DNA of 35,075 nt from Pedobacter cryoconitis (GCF_003259615.1 NZ_QLLR01000046.1:1-35075); one strand, 5' to 3'. Positions 24,542 through 32,991 are shown, counted from the stretch's first letter. The notes: generated by a model from the letters alone, not told the origin. Numbers and translations: made by a program.

Positions 24542-26983
24542 TTAAAATTTCAATGTTATATTTCCGGTAACTCTTGTAGGGTTCTGAGCTGCCAGTCTAT
24601 AAGACCAGTATTTCTCATTGGTCAGATTATCTACTTTTACACCAATTCTAAACGTTGGCCTGTCGTAAAAAACAGAAGCATCCAGTACAGTATAAGAGGG
24701 AATGCTGAATTTGAACGTTGCCGTATTCGTTTGATAATATTCACTACCATAAATTCCACCAATCCCTAAACCCAGACCTTGAACAGGACCTCTGATTACA
24801 CGGTAACTCGCCCAGAAGTTCGCCGTTCTGGGAGAACCTGCAGTTGTAGGGCGCAAACCTTGGATAGCGGCATTAGCATTTGCGAATTTGCTATCATTAT
24901 AAGTATACCCAGCTACGATATTCAAACCAGGAAAAGGATTGGTAATAATTTCAGCCTCAAATCCTTTGCTCAATTGCGTTCCATCCTGAATTGAGAAATT
25001 AGGGTGGTTAAGATCATCTATAAGCATATTCGTTACTTTGATATTATAGTAACTAAATGTAGCTGTGATCTTACTCAAATCTAGTTTTAAACCACCTTCC
25101 ATTTGATTGGCCTGGTTAGGTTTAAAAGTGTTCCCATTAAAATCCGAACCACTCACATTGTTAAAACCATTCATGTAATTACCAAACAAAGATACTTTAT
25201 CCTTCACAATCTGGTAAACAAGCCCAAATTTTGGGGATAAAGCTGTCTGATTAAACTTACCAGCCGTAGAATCTACATTTGCATAATAACTTCCTTTATT
25301 GAAATACCTGTCAACACGTAAACTGGCCATTGCCAATAACCTGTCAGTAACATTCAGCACATCAGACACATAAGCACTATAGGTGTTCTCATTATTAGTC
25401 ACAAAATTGGTAATTTTTTTCACATCAATTGCTGAGAATAAAGGTGATATTTTCGAATAATTGAAGTTGTTGTATGCAAGCCCCGGTTTCTTATAGTTCA
25501 GATCGGGCATATTTACAATAGCATCGTTTCTTGTTGCCCGTAAACTGTAAAAATCCAGACCAGCAACAACTCTGTTTCTAAGCCTCCCTATTTTAAAATT
25601 ACCCGTAAAATTCTGTTGAATATTAGTTCCATAATATGGATATTCCTGATTGGTAACTGATTGCCTTAATGTTGAATCACTTACCGCAGCAAGCGATACC
25701 ACATAACCTTCGGATGAAGATCTTGTACGCGAGATTACTGTCTGCGAATTCCATTGATCAGAAATCTTATACTTCAACTGTGTGAAAATATTATACTGCT
25801 GACCGGTATAATTGACTGTATTGTTAGCAAAAGAAAGGTTGTAGGGAATACCCATTTCTGTAATACTTCTCGCTTTTGCTTTTGGATTTATATAAGGTGT
25901 TAAACGCGTAGGCGAAGTTCCTTTAAATCCTCCCCATTCCACATCGACTAAAATAGTCAGCCTGTCATTGACAGCATAAGAAAAGCTTGGTGCAAATAAA
26001 AAGTTCTTATTGAATCCCGCATCCTGAAAACTTCTTTCACTGTGTAAAGAAGTATTAATCCTTAATAAAGCAGTTTTATCGGCATTTAAAGGTGTATTAA
26101 TATCGGCTGTTAAACGGTTCAAATCCCAGCTTGCTGCCGAATAAGAAATTTCACCTTTGAAAGTATCGAAAGGTTTTTTGGTTACTCTGTTGAATAATCC
26201 GCCAAATGAAGACAAAGTGCTTCCGAATAAGGTTGCAGAAGGGCCTTTGATAACTTCAATACGTTCCAGATTGGCAGGATCAACAGTTGCATAAGTAAAA
26301 CTACCTACTCCATTGCGGACCACCTGGGGCGTAGGGAAACCTCTTGAAATCGAAGTCGTTCTCCCTTGATTTCTTACTTCAGCAATACCAGCTCCAGGAA
26401 CATTCTTAAAGGCACTATTGTAATCTGTTACAATCTGCTCTTTCATAAGTTCTTTACTTACTATAGTATAAACTTGTGGATTTTCAATGTTTTTCAGTGG
26501 CATCTTAGAAACGTCATCGCTTTCCTTTTTAGCAAAGCGATTACCGCCTGTTTGAATAATTACTTCTTCGAGATTCTGAGTTGAAGAGTTTAGCTTGATC
26601 TCAACAGTATCAGATTGTTTACTGTCTGTAAGGTCGACCTTGGTACTGTAAGTTTTATACCCAATCATCACAACCTCTATGGTGTAATTTCCCAAAGGAA
26701 CCTTTGTAAATTCAAAACTACCTGCAGAATTAGTTTTTGTAGTTTTTTTAAGCTCCTTTAGCTTTACAGTCACCCCTTGAGCTTCAGTTCCTTCATTAGT
26801 CTTAATGATGCCAGTTATTTCCCCGGTTAACGACTTTATTTTTTGAGCCTGTACATTTTGTGAAAAAGAGAATAGGAAAACCAGGGTTAAACAGGTTAAG
26901 GTCCAGAAAGCTCTTAACCCGACTGGTAGTTTTTCTTTTTGCAGGGTATGGAATAAATTATTAGGGTGTAAAGGTGTTTTCAT
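24542..26983 (-). CDS. TonB-dependent siderophore-type receptor
   Basis: About 813 residues from ATG 26983 (MKTPLHPNN); the frame runs 21 codons further up, but those lack sense as a signal. Signal segment TCLTLVFLFSFSQNVQAQ, then a carboxypeptidase-regulatory domain (GEITGIIKTNEGTEAQGVTV). The plug has siderophore-receptor motifs (MPLKNIENPQVYTIVSKELM, ISRGFPTPQVVRNGVG, ERIEVIKGPSATLFGS, GGLFNRVTKKP). The barrel ends RVTGNITLKF with terminal Phe. It probably imports a ferric siderophore or similar metal complex. No STN domain, so no FecR-type signalling. It is bounded by terminators on both sides, with a palindromic site at its promoter. Confidence 0.92.
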   Translation of the reverse strand: MKTPLHPNNLFHTLQKEKLPVGLRAFWTLTCLTLVFLFSFSQNVQAQKIKSLTGEITGIIKTNEGTEAQGVTVKLKELKKTTKTNSAGSFEFTKVPLGNYTIEVVMIGYKTYSTKVDLTDSKQSDTVEIKLNSSTQNLEEVIIQTGGNRFAKKESDDVSKMPLKNIENPQVYTIVSKELMKEQIVTDYNSAFKNVPGAGIAEVRNQGRTTSISRGFPTPQVVRNGVGSFTYATVDPANLERIEVIKGPSATLFGSTLSSFGGLFNRVTKKPFDTFKGEISYSAASWDLNRLTADINTPLNADKTALLRINTSLHSERSFQDAGFNKNFLFAPSFSYAVNDRLTILVDVEWGGFKGTSPTRLTPYINPKAKARSITEMGIPYNLSFANNTVNYTGQQYNIFTQLKYKISDQWNSQTVISRTRSSSEGYVVSLAAVSDSTLRQSVTNQEYPYYGTNIQQNFTGNFKIGRLRNRVVAGLDFYSLRATRNDAIVNMPDLNYKKPGLAYNNFNYSKISPLFSAIDVKKITNFVTNNENTYSAYVSDVLNVTDRLLAMASLRVDRYFNKGSYYANVDSTAGKFNQTALSPKFGLVYQIVKDKVSLFGNYMNGFNNVSGSDFNGNTFKPNQANQMEGGLKLDLSKITATFSYYNIKVTNMLIDDLNHPNFSIQDGTQLSKGFEAEIITNPFPGLNIVAGYTYNDSKFANANAAIQGLRPTTAGSPRTANFWASYRVIRGPVQGLGLGIGGIYGSEYYQTNTATFKFSIPSYTVLDASVFYDRPTFRIGVKVDNLTNEKYWSYRLAAQNPTRVTGNITLKF

Positions 26984-27015
26984 ATACTGTTTATTTATAC
27001 TAAATCTAATTAGTG

Positions 27016-27039
27016 GCGAAATAACACAATTTATTTTGC
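27016..27039. promoter_or_regulatory. Inverted repeat upstream of the siderophore-type receptor gene
   Basis: GCGAAATAA-CACAAT-TTATTTTGC: 9-bp arms with one mismatch, 33-56 bp before the receptor ATG, overlapping the likely -7 region (TAAATTGTG on the minus strand). It could be a repressor operator, for example an iron-responsive one, though it does not look like the classic Fur box. Confidence 0.4.
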
Positions 27040-27094
27040 TAAACAAAGCGATCTTTTTAATAGTTATCCGTTATTTTCAAGGTGTTTATAAATA

Positions 27095-27123
27095 ACAAAA
27101 GCCTTCAATAGGAAGGCTTTTGT
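27095..27123 (-). terminator. Terminator of the AhpD-like gene
   Basis: ACAAAAGCCTTC pairs perfectly with GAAGGCTTTTGT around AATAG, 66 bp past the stop at 27189. It isolates this gene from the receptor gene downstream on the same strand. Confidence 0.85.
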
Positions 27124-27188
27124 AGAACTAAAAATTTTAAAATTCCAATAGAATTCTGTATTACATTATTTAATTTCCTATCTCAAAA

Positions 27189-27623
27189 TCAGGCTGGAAT
27201 TAGGTTAGTAGAAATACCTATTCTATTCCATGCGTTGATAGTAATAATTGCTAATATCACTTGTGCAAGGTAAGTTTCATCCAATACTTTAGCTGCTTGT
27301 TCATAGGTTTCATCTTTAACATGATTACTAATTAAGGTTACCTCTTCAGTCAGCGCTAATATTGCGCGCTCTTCCTCCGAAAAAAACGGAGTATCGCGCC
27401 AGGCATTCAACGCATAAATACGCTGTTCGGTTTCACCAGTTTTACGGGCATCCTTAGTGTGCATATTAATACAAAAAGCACATCCATTTATTTGTGAAGC
27501 TCTGATTTTAATCAGGTCTTTATGAATTCTTGTTAAGGGCGTGCTTTCAATAAATTTTTCCAGTCCAAGAATTGCGCTGTAACCAGCTGGCACTAGTTTT
27601 TCTATGTTAATTCGCGTTTTCAT
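27189..27623 (-). CDS. AhpD-like carboxymuconolactone decarboxylase family protein
   Basis: 144 residues. The core RASQINGCAFCINMHTKDAR carries the CxxC pair C48/C51 and H55, the alkylhydroperoxidase AhpD-type redox site. RIYALNAWRDTPFFSEEERA is the usual following helix. Members are all-helical oligomeric disulfide reductases or peroxidases rather than true decarboxylases. The promoter at 27656-27717 has the same element order and spacing as doxX, so it belongs with the MocR/doxX pair functionally, despite the receptor gene between them. Start ATG 27623; complete. Confidence 0.9.
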   Translation of the reverse strand: MKTRINIEKLVPAGYSAILGLEKFIESTPLTRIHKDLIKIRASQINGCAFCINMHTKDARKTGETEQRIYALNAWRDTPFFSEEERAILALTEEVTLISNHVKDETYEQAAKVLDETYLAQVILAIITINAWNRIGISTNLIPA

Positions 27624-27655
27624 ATCTTAATGATTTACAAGGTTTTTATGTTGCT

Positions 27656-27717
27656 GCAAAATTAGCGTAATGGCAGGGATACTAAATATACCAGTTACAG
27701 AATAAAGGGTGGCCCAG
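27656..27717 (-). promoter_or_regulatory. ahpD-like gene promoter with candidate MocR operator
   Basis: Read on the minus strand: CTGGGC at the start, AACTGG 15 bp later, then after 24 bp GCTAATTTTGC, whose TAATTTTG is the -7 element. Total length 62 bp, identical in layout to the doxX promoter at 23940-24001. The -7 ends about 33 bp before the ATG. Confidence 0.6.
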
Positions 27718-27874
27718 TGAATTGTGCGCTATTTTACCAAACAAGTTGTACGGTATATTACACTCAGATGCCGTATTTTTCTTTTAAAATAAATATTACA
27801 CACAAAATCTATTTTCACTGACATACAAAGAAAAATATCGTAACTATACATTTAAATTATCTATCAGGCCCGCC

Positions 27875-28573
27875 ATGAAAAAAATGACAATAAAAGAAAT
27901 TAAGGAATTTTACGAAAGTACAATATTAACAAAAAAAACAGTCTATGAGTTCATGGATCATCCTGGTAATCCAGGTCTTTTAAAGGAATACAAGTACTTA
28001 ATGAAAATTTTACTTTTTTTACCAGTACCCTCTGTTATCTGCATGATTGTTATTACAATCAGAGTGAATTTTAGTTATATACCCTTTATAACATTATTCA
28101 TTTTACTCCTCATGTTAGCCATGACAGGTCGAAGATTCACCGATCTATTTAAAAGAGCTGAATTGCTAAACGGAAAAACACTGGAGTATAGCAGAAGCGA
28201 AAAACTTATTTTATACTGTAAAAATATATTATTGCTTGATTACACTGGTATTCAGAAGTTAATTGAAGACTGTGAGAAAAAAGGAAATATAAAAGCAAAA
28301 AAGCTTGCTTTTATCGCCTATTTCGGCGTTTTATTAACTACAGGTGGCTCATTTATAGGAATAATAATTGCTGTTCGAAAAGAAGAGATTCTAACTTACA
28401 GCATTAATACAGGTTTATGTATTGTATTTTTTTCTTTCCTATGGCTCGTATATAGTACTTTTCATAGTGATATTATGAATAAAGAGAGCAATACTTATAG
28501 ACATATTGCAGAGTTATTAAAAGAGATAAACTATTCTAAAAAAAAGAATCAATACAACAAAAGGGTCATTTAA
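27875..28573 (+). CDS. Uncharacterised membrane protein (232 aa)
   Basis: 232 residues. Soluble N-terminal 40 residues, then paired hydrophobic segments at about 44-62 and 67-83 (ILLFLPVPSVICMIVITIRV; YIPFITLFILLLMLAM). A soluble middle carries many Lys, and a second pair follows at about 147-166 and 177-195. The tail ends in a Lys-rich KKKNQYNKRVI. No family recognised. Very AT-rich with A runs; it stands alone on the plus strand. Confidence 0.65.
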   Translation: MKKMTIKEIKEFYESTILTKKTVYEFMDHPGNPGLLKEYKYLMKILLFLPVPSVICMIVITIRVNFSYIPFITLFILLLMLAMTGRRFTDLFKRAELLNGKTLEYSRSEKLILYCKNILLLDYTGIQKLIEDCEKKGNIKAKKLAFIAYFGVLLTTGGSFIGIIIAVRKEEILTYSINTGLCIVFFSFLWLVYSTFHSDIMNKESNTYRHIAELLKEINYSKKKNQYNKRVI

Positions 28574-28778
28574 CTTTTATCACTCAAATTTCACAACCTG
28601 ATCCTGTGATAAATCTCTCCCGTATCAGACGCATGTCCCCTTTTCTGAAAAATCAACTCACTTAGTTTAAAGGTATTATGGCACTTGAAAATTTTACCGA
28701 TCCGAGATACATAACAGAGGCTGTTAAGTCATTTGATTATTTTTCGTAATTTCTACCCATTATTCTTGAATTATCATT

Positions 28779-29450
28779 TTGACAATGGAAGATTACTCAT
28801 TTCTACATCAGACGAATATCATCGTACATATTGTTGCCGGATCAATCGCCCTTATATTAGGGCTGATTGCTATCTTAACGATAAAGGGCGGGCGAAATCA
28901 TCGAAAAAGTGGCCTTGTATTTCTTTTTTTTCTCGCTATCGTAATCGCTACCGGCCTGATTGGTGTTTTCATCTTTGGCCGGAATACCTTCCTTTTGGTT
29001 ATCACCATGTTAAGCGGATATCTCGGATTTTCTGGTTATCGGATATTAAAATTCAAATCAAATAAGCTATATGTGATGGATATTGCTGTTGCTGTGATTA
29101 CATTGCTGACTGTCTGCTATTTTATTTATTACTTTAAATCAATTGGACTGATCTGGTCTCCCGTAATAATTTACAGTACCGTGGGCTACCTATTATTAAT
29201 AATTGTTTATGATTTTATTCGTTACCTGATCCCGGTAAATAAATATGGGAATTTATGGATGTATGAGCATATATTAAAAATGATGAGTGCCTTTAGTGGC
29301 ATACTATCTGCATTTACAGGTACAGTTTTTCCACAATATCAGCCATACAGCCAGTTTTTGCCTTCTATGTTAGGAACTGTTATAGCCGTAGGCTTTATGA
29401 TATATATTTACAGGAAGAGGTCGGGTATGATGCTGAGAAGGAACCCGTGA
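28779..29450 (+). CDS. DUF2306-like multi-pass membrane protein
   Basis: About 223 residues with six to seven membrane spans and few soluble stretches. The HIVAGSIALILGLIAILTIK then GGRNHRKSGLVFLFFL opening recalls DUF2306-type membrane proteins, where a histidine-containing helix precedes an HR-x-x-G loop. Later helices include YLLLIIVYDFIRYLI and MLGTVIAVGFMIYIYRK. The family match is tentative and the function unknown. ATG 28779 or 28785 are both possible. The 205 bp upstream contain only a 23-codon frame I cannot support. Confidence 0.6.
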   Translation: MTMEDYSFLHQTNIIVHIVAGSIALILGLIAILTIKGGRNHRKSGLVFLFFLAIVIATGLIGVFIFGRNTFLLVITMLSGYLGFSGYRILKFKSNKLYVMDIAVAVITLLTVCYFIYYFKSIGLIWSPVIIYSTVGYLLLIIVYDFIRYLIPVNKYGNLWMYEHILKMMSAFSGILSAFTGTVFPQYQPYSQFLPSMLGTVIAVGFMIYIYRKRSGMMLRRNP

Positions 29451-29689
29451 GTATAGTGAGAGATTTTTTTTTATTGGACAATGATGATTTCATACATTAA
29501 ACTGCAAGAATTAATCCAAGATAAACCCCAGGCACCCGAATATAAGTTACGATTATTTTTAGTCATTCTTTCTTTCCACTGTTAATTTTAATAACAGATA
29601 ATTACACGTCTAATAACAGAATATGAAAATCCATAGCCATTTCAAAATTATCATTAAATTCAACTTTAGATACGATAAGAATTCCAAAA

Positions 29690-30352
29690 TTATTCAACCT
29701 TCTTTTCTTTTCCGAACATCTTTTCAAAATCTTGTTTGCTTTTTACATATGACAAATAATGATCTATATTGTAGTTTAGCATGTATTTCTTAAAATCGTT
29801 CTCGCTTCCACGAAACTCCCCTTTACCCTCACCCTTAATTAAGCTATAAAACGTATTAGATTCATCTTTTAACAGACGAAAATAAACTATTGGTATAGGT
29901 TTGTCTTTAGTACCATAAGTATTATCTGCAAGTTCCTGTTTATTCACGGTCGCAATAATTTCTGCTCCAGGATCTTTAATAGCCCTAACCAAATACATCC
30001 CAAAAGCCTCATCTATAGATGAGTATCTGAAAAAATAGAAAATAGAAAAATATTTATGGAGAGAATCACTATAAAATTTAATCTCGTGCTTATAAACAAT
30101 GGCCATGTTATCTGCTGATGAAGGGTTGAATTTAGCCTTCACTTCAAAATAATCTACCGAATCAGCAAAGTTTTTCACATTTAACGTGATCGTGTCACAT
30201 TTTGATAAATATTGGTTAATATATAAGCGTCCATCATTTATACTAGTATCAGGATTATCAAAGATATTCACTAACCAACGGCCAATATACTTACCAAAAA
30301 TTAGTCCCACAGCGAGGAGGCTAACGCTGGAGATCTGTAGTATTTTTTTCAT
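29690..30352 (-). CDS. Array-related membrane-anchored protein (distant paralogue)
   Basis: 220 residues. An N-terminal hydrophobic segment (about 5-22, LQISSVSLLAVGLIFGKY) is followed by a soluble domain that probably faces the periplasm. It shares the array hallmark: NKQELADNTYGTKDKPIPIV at about 136-155, matching the NK-D-L...G-KEKPI block of the paralogues. Its C-terminus (YVKSKQDFEKMFGKEKKVE) parallels their MSKEEFKERFEKGK end. It lacks the KNMGRDGS block and the MSW start. It is the last gene of the array and may be cotranscribed with it. Function unknown. Confidence 0.7.
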   Translation of the reverse strand: MKKILQISSVSLLAVGLIFGKYIGRWLVNIFDNPDTSINDGRLYINQYLSKCDTITLNVKNFADSVDYFEVKAKFNPSSADNMAIVYKHEIKFYSDSLHKYFSIFYFFRYSSIDEAFGMYLVRAIKDPGAEIIATVNKQELADNTYGTKDKPIPIVYFRLLKDESNTFYSLIKGEGKGEFRGSENDFKKYMLNYNIDHYLSYVKSKQDFEKMFGKEKKVE

Positions 30353-30379
30353 ACATGACTAAATTCATTAACTTCATTC

Positions 30380-30484
30380 TTATAAATGAAAAAAATAATT
30401 GTGTCCAACTAATAACAATGGTAATAGTATTACAGCTCCAATTATATAACCAATCGCACCACCCATATTTTTAAACCAACTCAT
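30380..30484 (-). pseudogene. Truncated fifth array paralogue (N-terminus only)
   Basis: Starting at ATG 30484 (overlapping the previous TGA as ATGA) it reads MSWFKNMGGAIGYIIG and a membrane segment, then stops after 34 codons (GHNYFFHL). Beyond the stop the DNA still resembles the 31742-32359 paralogue for about 20 bp, so it lost its frame and then the rest of the gene. The distant paralogue begins 28 bp after its stop. Confidence 0.75.
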
Positions 30485-31101
30485 TTCCCTTTCTCAAATC
30501 GCTCTTTAAATTCTTCTTTAGACATTGCATAAGTAAGAAACATGTATACATTAAACTCGTACTGCTTTTGTGAGACATCATAATTTTTAAGAATTCCTTT
30601 AACATTTTTCATCATTAAAGGTGATTGAGCCCCTTTAACACTAAAAACTAAGATTGGCTTTTCTTTTGTTCCCAGGTTAGGATTATTTAAATCCTGTTTG
30701 TTGACTCTAATCGTTAATAAATTATTATTAATACATCCCCAAAAATCCCCATAAACATTAAACATTGTTATCTGGAAATATTTGTTTAAAGTATAATCGA
30801 AAATAGTCTTATAGTTCTTATCAACTTTGCTACTTCCATCCCTACCCATATTTTTGGTAGCAAGTGAAGTTGTATAAGTTTCAAATTCATATAACTTTGA
30901 ATTTAGAATATTTTCTTTGCTAAAAGCATCAGGAGTTTTTATAATTAATTCTGAATAATCATCCATATAATTCTTAATATATTTTTCAGCATCATTCTTA
31001 TTTATGAAATAATAATTGATTCCTAATAATATTAACGGCAGAAAAATCACTGCTCCAATTATATAGCCAATTGCTCCACCCATATTTTTAAACCAGCTCA
31101 C
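30481..31101 (-). CDS. Tandem-array membrane-anchored protein D
   Basis: 206 residues. Start MSWFKNMGG (GTG start, overlapping the stop of the gene before it as GTGA), then one membrane helix at about 10-32 (IGYIIGAVIFLPLILLGINY). The soluble part holds the three shared blocks: LATKNMGRDGSSK, VNKQDLNNPNLGTKEKPILV and FSVKGAQSPL, and the end MSKEEFKERFEKGK. The middle (TPDAFSKENILNSKLYEFE) is unlike its siblings. With Lys at the N-terminus, the C-terminal domain is likely outside the cytoplasm. Family not recognised. It follows gene C and precedes the truncated copy. Confidence 0.78.
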   Translation of the reverse strand: MSWFKNMGGAIGYIIGAVIFLPLILLGINYYFINKNDAEKYIKNYMDDYSELIIKTPDAFSKENILNSKLYEFETYTTSLATKNMGRDGSSKVDKNYKTIFDYTLNKYFQITMFNVYGDFWGCINNNLLTIRVNKQDLNNPNLGTKEKPILVFSVKGAQSPLMMKNVKGILKNYDVSQKQYEFNVYMFLTYAMSKEEFKERFEKGK

Positions 31102-31745
31102 TTCCCTTTCTCAAATCGTTTTTTAAATTCCTCTTTAGACATTACGTATGTAAGATACATCTGAACATTGTATTTATATTGTTCATTAGGAGTATTATAA
31201 CTTAAATTACATCTGATAGTATCTAAAGCTGGTAAGGGAGCATCTACTCCTCTGACGCTTAAAACTTGGATAGGCTGTTCTTTCGTTCCGTAAGATGGAT
31301 CATCAATATCTTTTTTATTTATTGTTATTAAAACATCTTTATTGCTAATAGAGTAAAAAAAAGCCCAACTAGGACATTCAACTCCCTGTCCAACATACTG
31401 AATATCAAACATTGTTATCTGATAATATCTTTTGCTTTTCTGATCAAAAAATATCCTGTACTGCATCTCACTCCGGTCGCTTCCATCTCTACCCATATTT
31501 TTTGATTTGACAGATCGGGTAATCTTTTTTATCTCATTTAACTTATTATGAGGAGCCGCTTCTTTATGATAATCGGGCACAAAAATTTTCATTTCGATAG
31601 AGCTCTCAATATAATTATTCATAAATCTCTGCCCGTCATTTTTGTTAATTAAAAAATGATTATATGCTAGTAATAATAACGGCAAAATAATTACAACCCC
31701 AATAATGTAACCTATGTACCCACCCATGTTCTTTAACCAACTCAC
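31098..31745 (-). CDS. Tandem-array membrane-anchored protein C
   Basis: 215 residues, GTG start within a GTGA overlap with gene B. MSWLKNMGGYIGYIIGVVII and the rest of the first 37 codons are nearly identical in DNA to gene A, two positions upstream, but the core is the most diverged of the four. It has an insertion around YVGQGVECPSWAFFYSISNK that adds about ten residues and includes a cysteine. Shared blocks: KSKNMGRDGSDR, INKKDIDDPSYGTKEQPIQV, LSVRGVDAPL, and MSKEEFKKRFEKGK. Single N-terminal membrane helix; function unknown. Confidence 0.78.
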   Translation of the reverse strand: MSWLKNMGGYIGYIIGVVIILPLLLLAYNHFLINKNDGQRFMNNYIESSIEMKIFVPDYHKEAAPHNKLNEIKKITRSVKSKNMGRDGSDRSEMQYRIFFDQKSKRYYQITMFDIQYVGQGVECPSWAFFYSISNKDVLITINKKDIDDPSYGTKEQPIQVLSVRGVDAPLPALDTIRCNLSYNTPNEQYKYNVQMYLTYVMSKEEFKKRFEKGK

Positions 31746-32359
31746 TTTCCTTTCTCAAATCGTTCTTTAAATTCTTCTTTAGACATTGCATAAGTCAAGT
31801 ACATCAATACGTTATATTCATACTGTTTTTGACTAGTAGTATAATCAACAGAGTCTCTATTCATATTAATTCCTACCATTGGTTTGTCGAATCCTTTTAC
31901 GCTAAAAACTAAAATAGGTTTTTCTTTATTTCCTAAATTTGGATCATTTAAATCTTCCTTATTTACTTTACCATAAACTTTATTATCATCTAATGTTCCC
32001 CAAAAATCATTAAACAAATCAAACATGGTAACTTGAAAATACTTTTTACTCTCCCGATCAAAAACAATTCTATAGCGCATTACAGTCTTTTGGCTACCAT
32101 CTCTGCCCATATTTTTGGATGCCAGGCTAGTAGTGTATATCTTATGTTTCACTAAATCATCTCCAGGTAATGCACTTTTATTAAAATAAGGGACATTTAA
32201 AACAACATCAGTAGTGTTATGACTATATTCCTTAATATATTTATTAACATTATTCTTATGAAGAAAAAAATAATTGTATCCAACTAATAACAATGGTAGT
32301 AAGATTACAGCCCCAATAGTGTAACCAATAAATCCACCCATATTTTTAAACCAGCTCAC
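31742..32359 (-). CDS. Tandem-array membrane-anchored protein B
   Basis: 205 residues, GTG start in a GTGA overlap with gene A. The N-terminus MSWFKNMGGFIGYTIGAVIL with VGYNYFFLHKNN belongs to the F subtype, closest in DNA to the truncated copy at 30380-30484 and also like gene D. Shared blocks: LASKNMGRDGSQK, VNKEDLNDPNLGNKEKPILV, FSVKGFDKPM, QKQYEYNVLMYLTYAMSKEE and the FKERFEKGK end. The region after the membrane helix (DVVLNVPYFNKSALPGDDL) is specific to this copy. Predicted single-pass, soluble part outside. Function unknown. Confidence 0.78.
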   Translation of the reverse strand: MSWFKNMGGFIGYTIGAVILLPLLLVGYNYFFLHKNNVNKYIKEYSHNTTDVVLNVPYFNKSALPGDDLVKHKIYTTSLASKNMGRDGSQKTVMRYRIVFDRESKKYFQVTMFDLFNDFWGTLDDNKVYGKVNKEDLNDPNLGNKEKPILVFSVKGFDKPMVGINMNRDSVDYTTSQKQYEYNVLMYLTYAMSKEEFKERFEKGK

Positions 32360-32964
32360 TTTCCTTTCTCAAATCGGTCTTTAAATTCTTTTTTAGACAT
32401 TACATATGTAAGATACATAAAGACATTATATTCGTATTGTTCTTGAGTAGTATTATAATTTGTCATTACTCCTTTAAGATTCTGCATCATTAAAGGATCT
32501 ACAACTCCCCTCACACTAAAAACTAAAATAGGTTTTTCCTTTGATCCCATCTTGGGATTCGCTAGATCTTGCTTGTTGACCCTAGCCAGAATAGTTTTTT
32601 TATTTATAGCTATCCATACATCATTATATAAATCAAACATAACAATCTTAAAATATTTCTTATTAATGGTGTCATAAACGAACCTACTTTGAATTGAAGT
32701 ATTAGAGCTACCATCTCTCCCCATGTTTTTAGTAGCCAGAGCTATTGTTATACTTTCGGATTTAACAACAGGGTCCAAATCTATATTTCGGTCAGGTACT
32801 GTTAAAGTAATGTCCTCACTATTTTTCATATAATGATCCATAACCTTTTTTGCGTCATTTTTGTTAATTAAAAAATGATTATATGCTATTAATAATAACG
32901 GCAAAATAATTACAACCCCAATAATGTAACCTATGTACCCACCCATGTTCTTTAACCAGCTCAC
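32356..32964 (-). CDS. Tandem-array membrane-anchored protein A
   Basis: 202 residues, first intact MSW-type gene in transcription order. The start is GTG at 32964, overlapping a TGA left from a vanished upstream copy. L subtype N-terminus MSWLKNMGGYIGYIIGVVII then LPLLLIAYNHFLINKND, shared with gene C. Core blocks: LATKNMGRDGSSN, VNKQDLANPKMGSKEKPILV, FSVRGVVDPL, EQYEYNVFMYLTYVMSKKEF, KDRFEKGK. Its core is closest to gene D (the LMM-N-KG stretch after the block). Predicted single membrane helix, no signal cleavage site. Function unknown. Confidence 0.78.
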   Translation of the reverse strand: MSWLKNMGGYIGYIIGVVIILPLLLIAYNHFLINKNDAKKVMDHYMKNSEDITLTVPDRNIDLDPVVKSESITIALATKNMGRDGSSNTSIQSRFVYDTINKKYFKIVMFDLYNDVWIAINKKTILARVNKQDLANPKMGSKEKPILVFSVRGVVDPLMMQNLKGVMTNYNTTQEQYEYNVFMYLTYVMSKKEFKDRFEKGK

Positions 32965-32990
32965 TTTCCTTTCTCAAATCGTTCTTTAAA
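32961..32990 (-). pseudogene. 3' scar of a lost array paralogue
   Basis: Thirty bases encode FKERFEKGK and TGA, the invariant C-terminus of the array family. They sit directly after the stop codon of the unrelated gene at 32992 and overlap the GTG of gene A. The rest of that copy is gone, apparently replaced by the 32992 gene through recombination or deletion. Confidence 0.8.
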
Positions 32991-32991
32991 T

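Noticed and set aside
28678..28749. 23-codon plus-strand ORF (MALENFTDPRYITEAVK...)
   Set aside because: Reads like a protein but is too short and has no recognised homologue; could be a gene fragment, not supportable.
28733..29065. 110-codon plus-strand frame
   Set aside because: Out-of-frame overlap with the multi-pass membrane protein at 28779; Arg/Tyr-rich and not hydrophobic, as expected of a shadow.
29451..29689. Gene content of the gap before the array
   Set aside because: Only AT-rich sequence without a convincing frame, repeat or hairpin.
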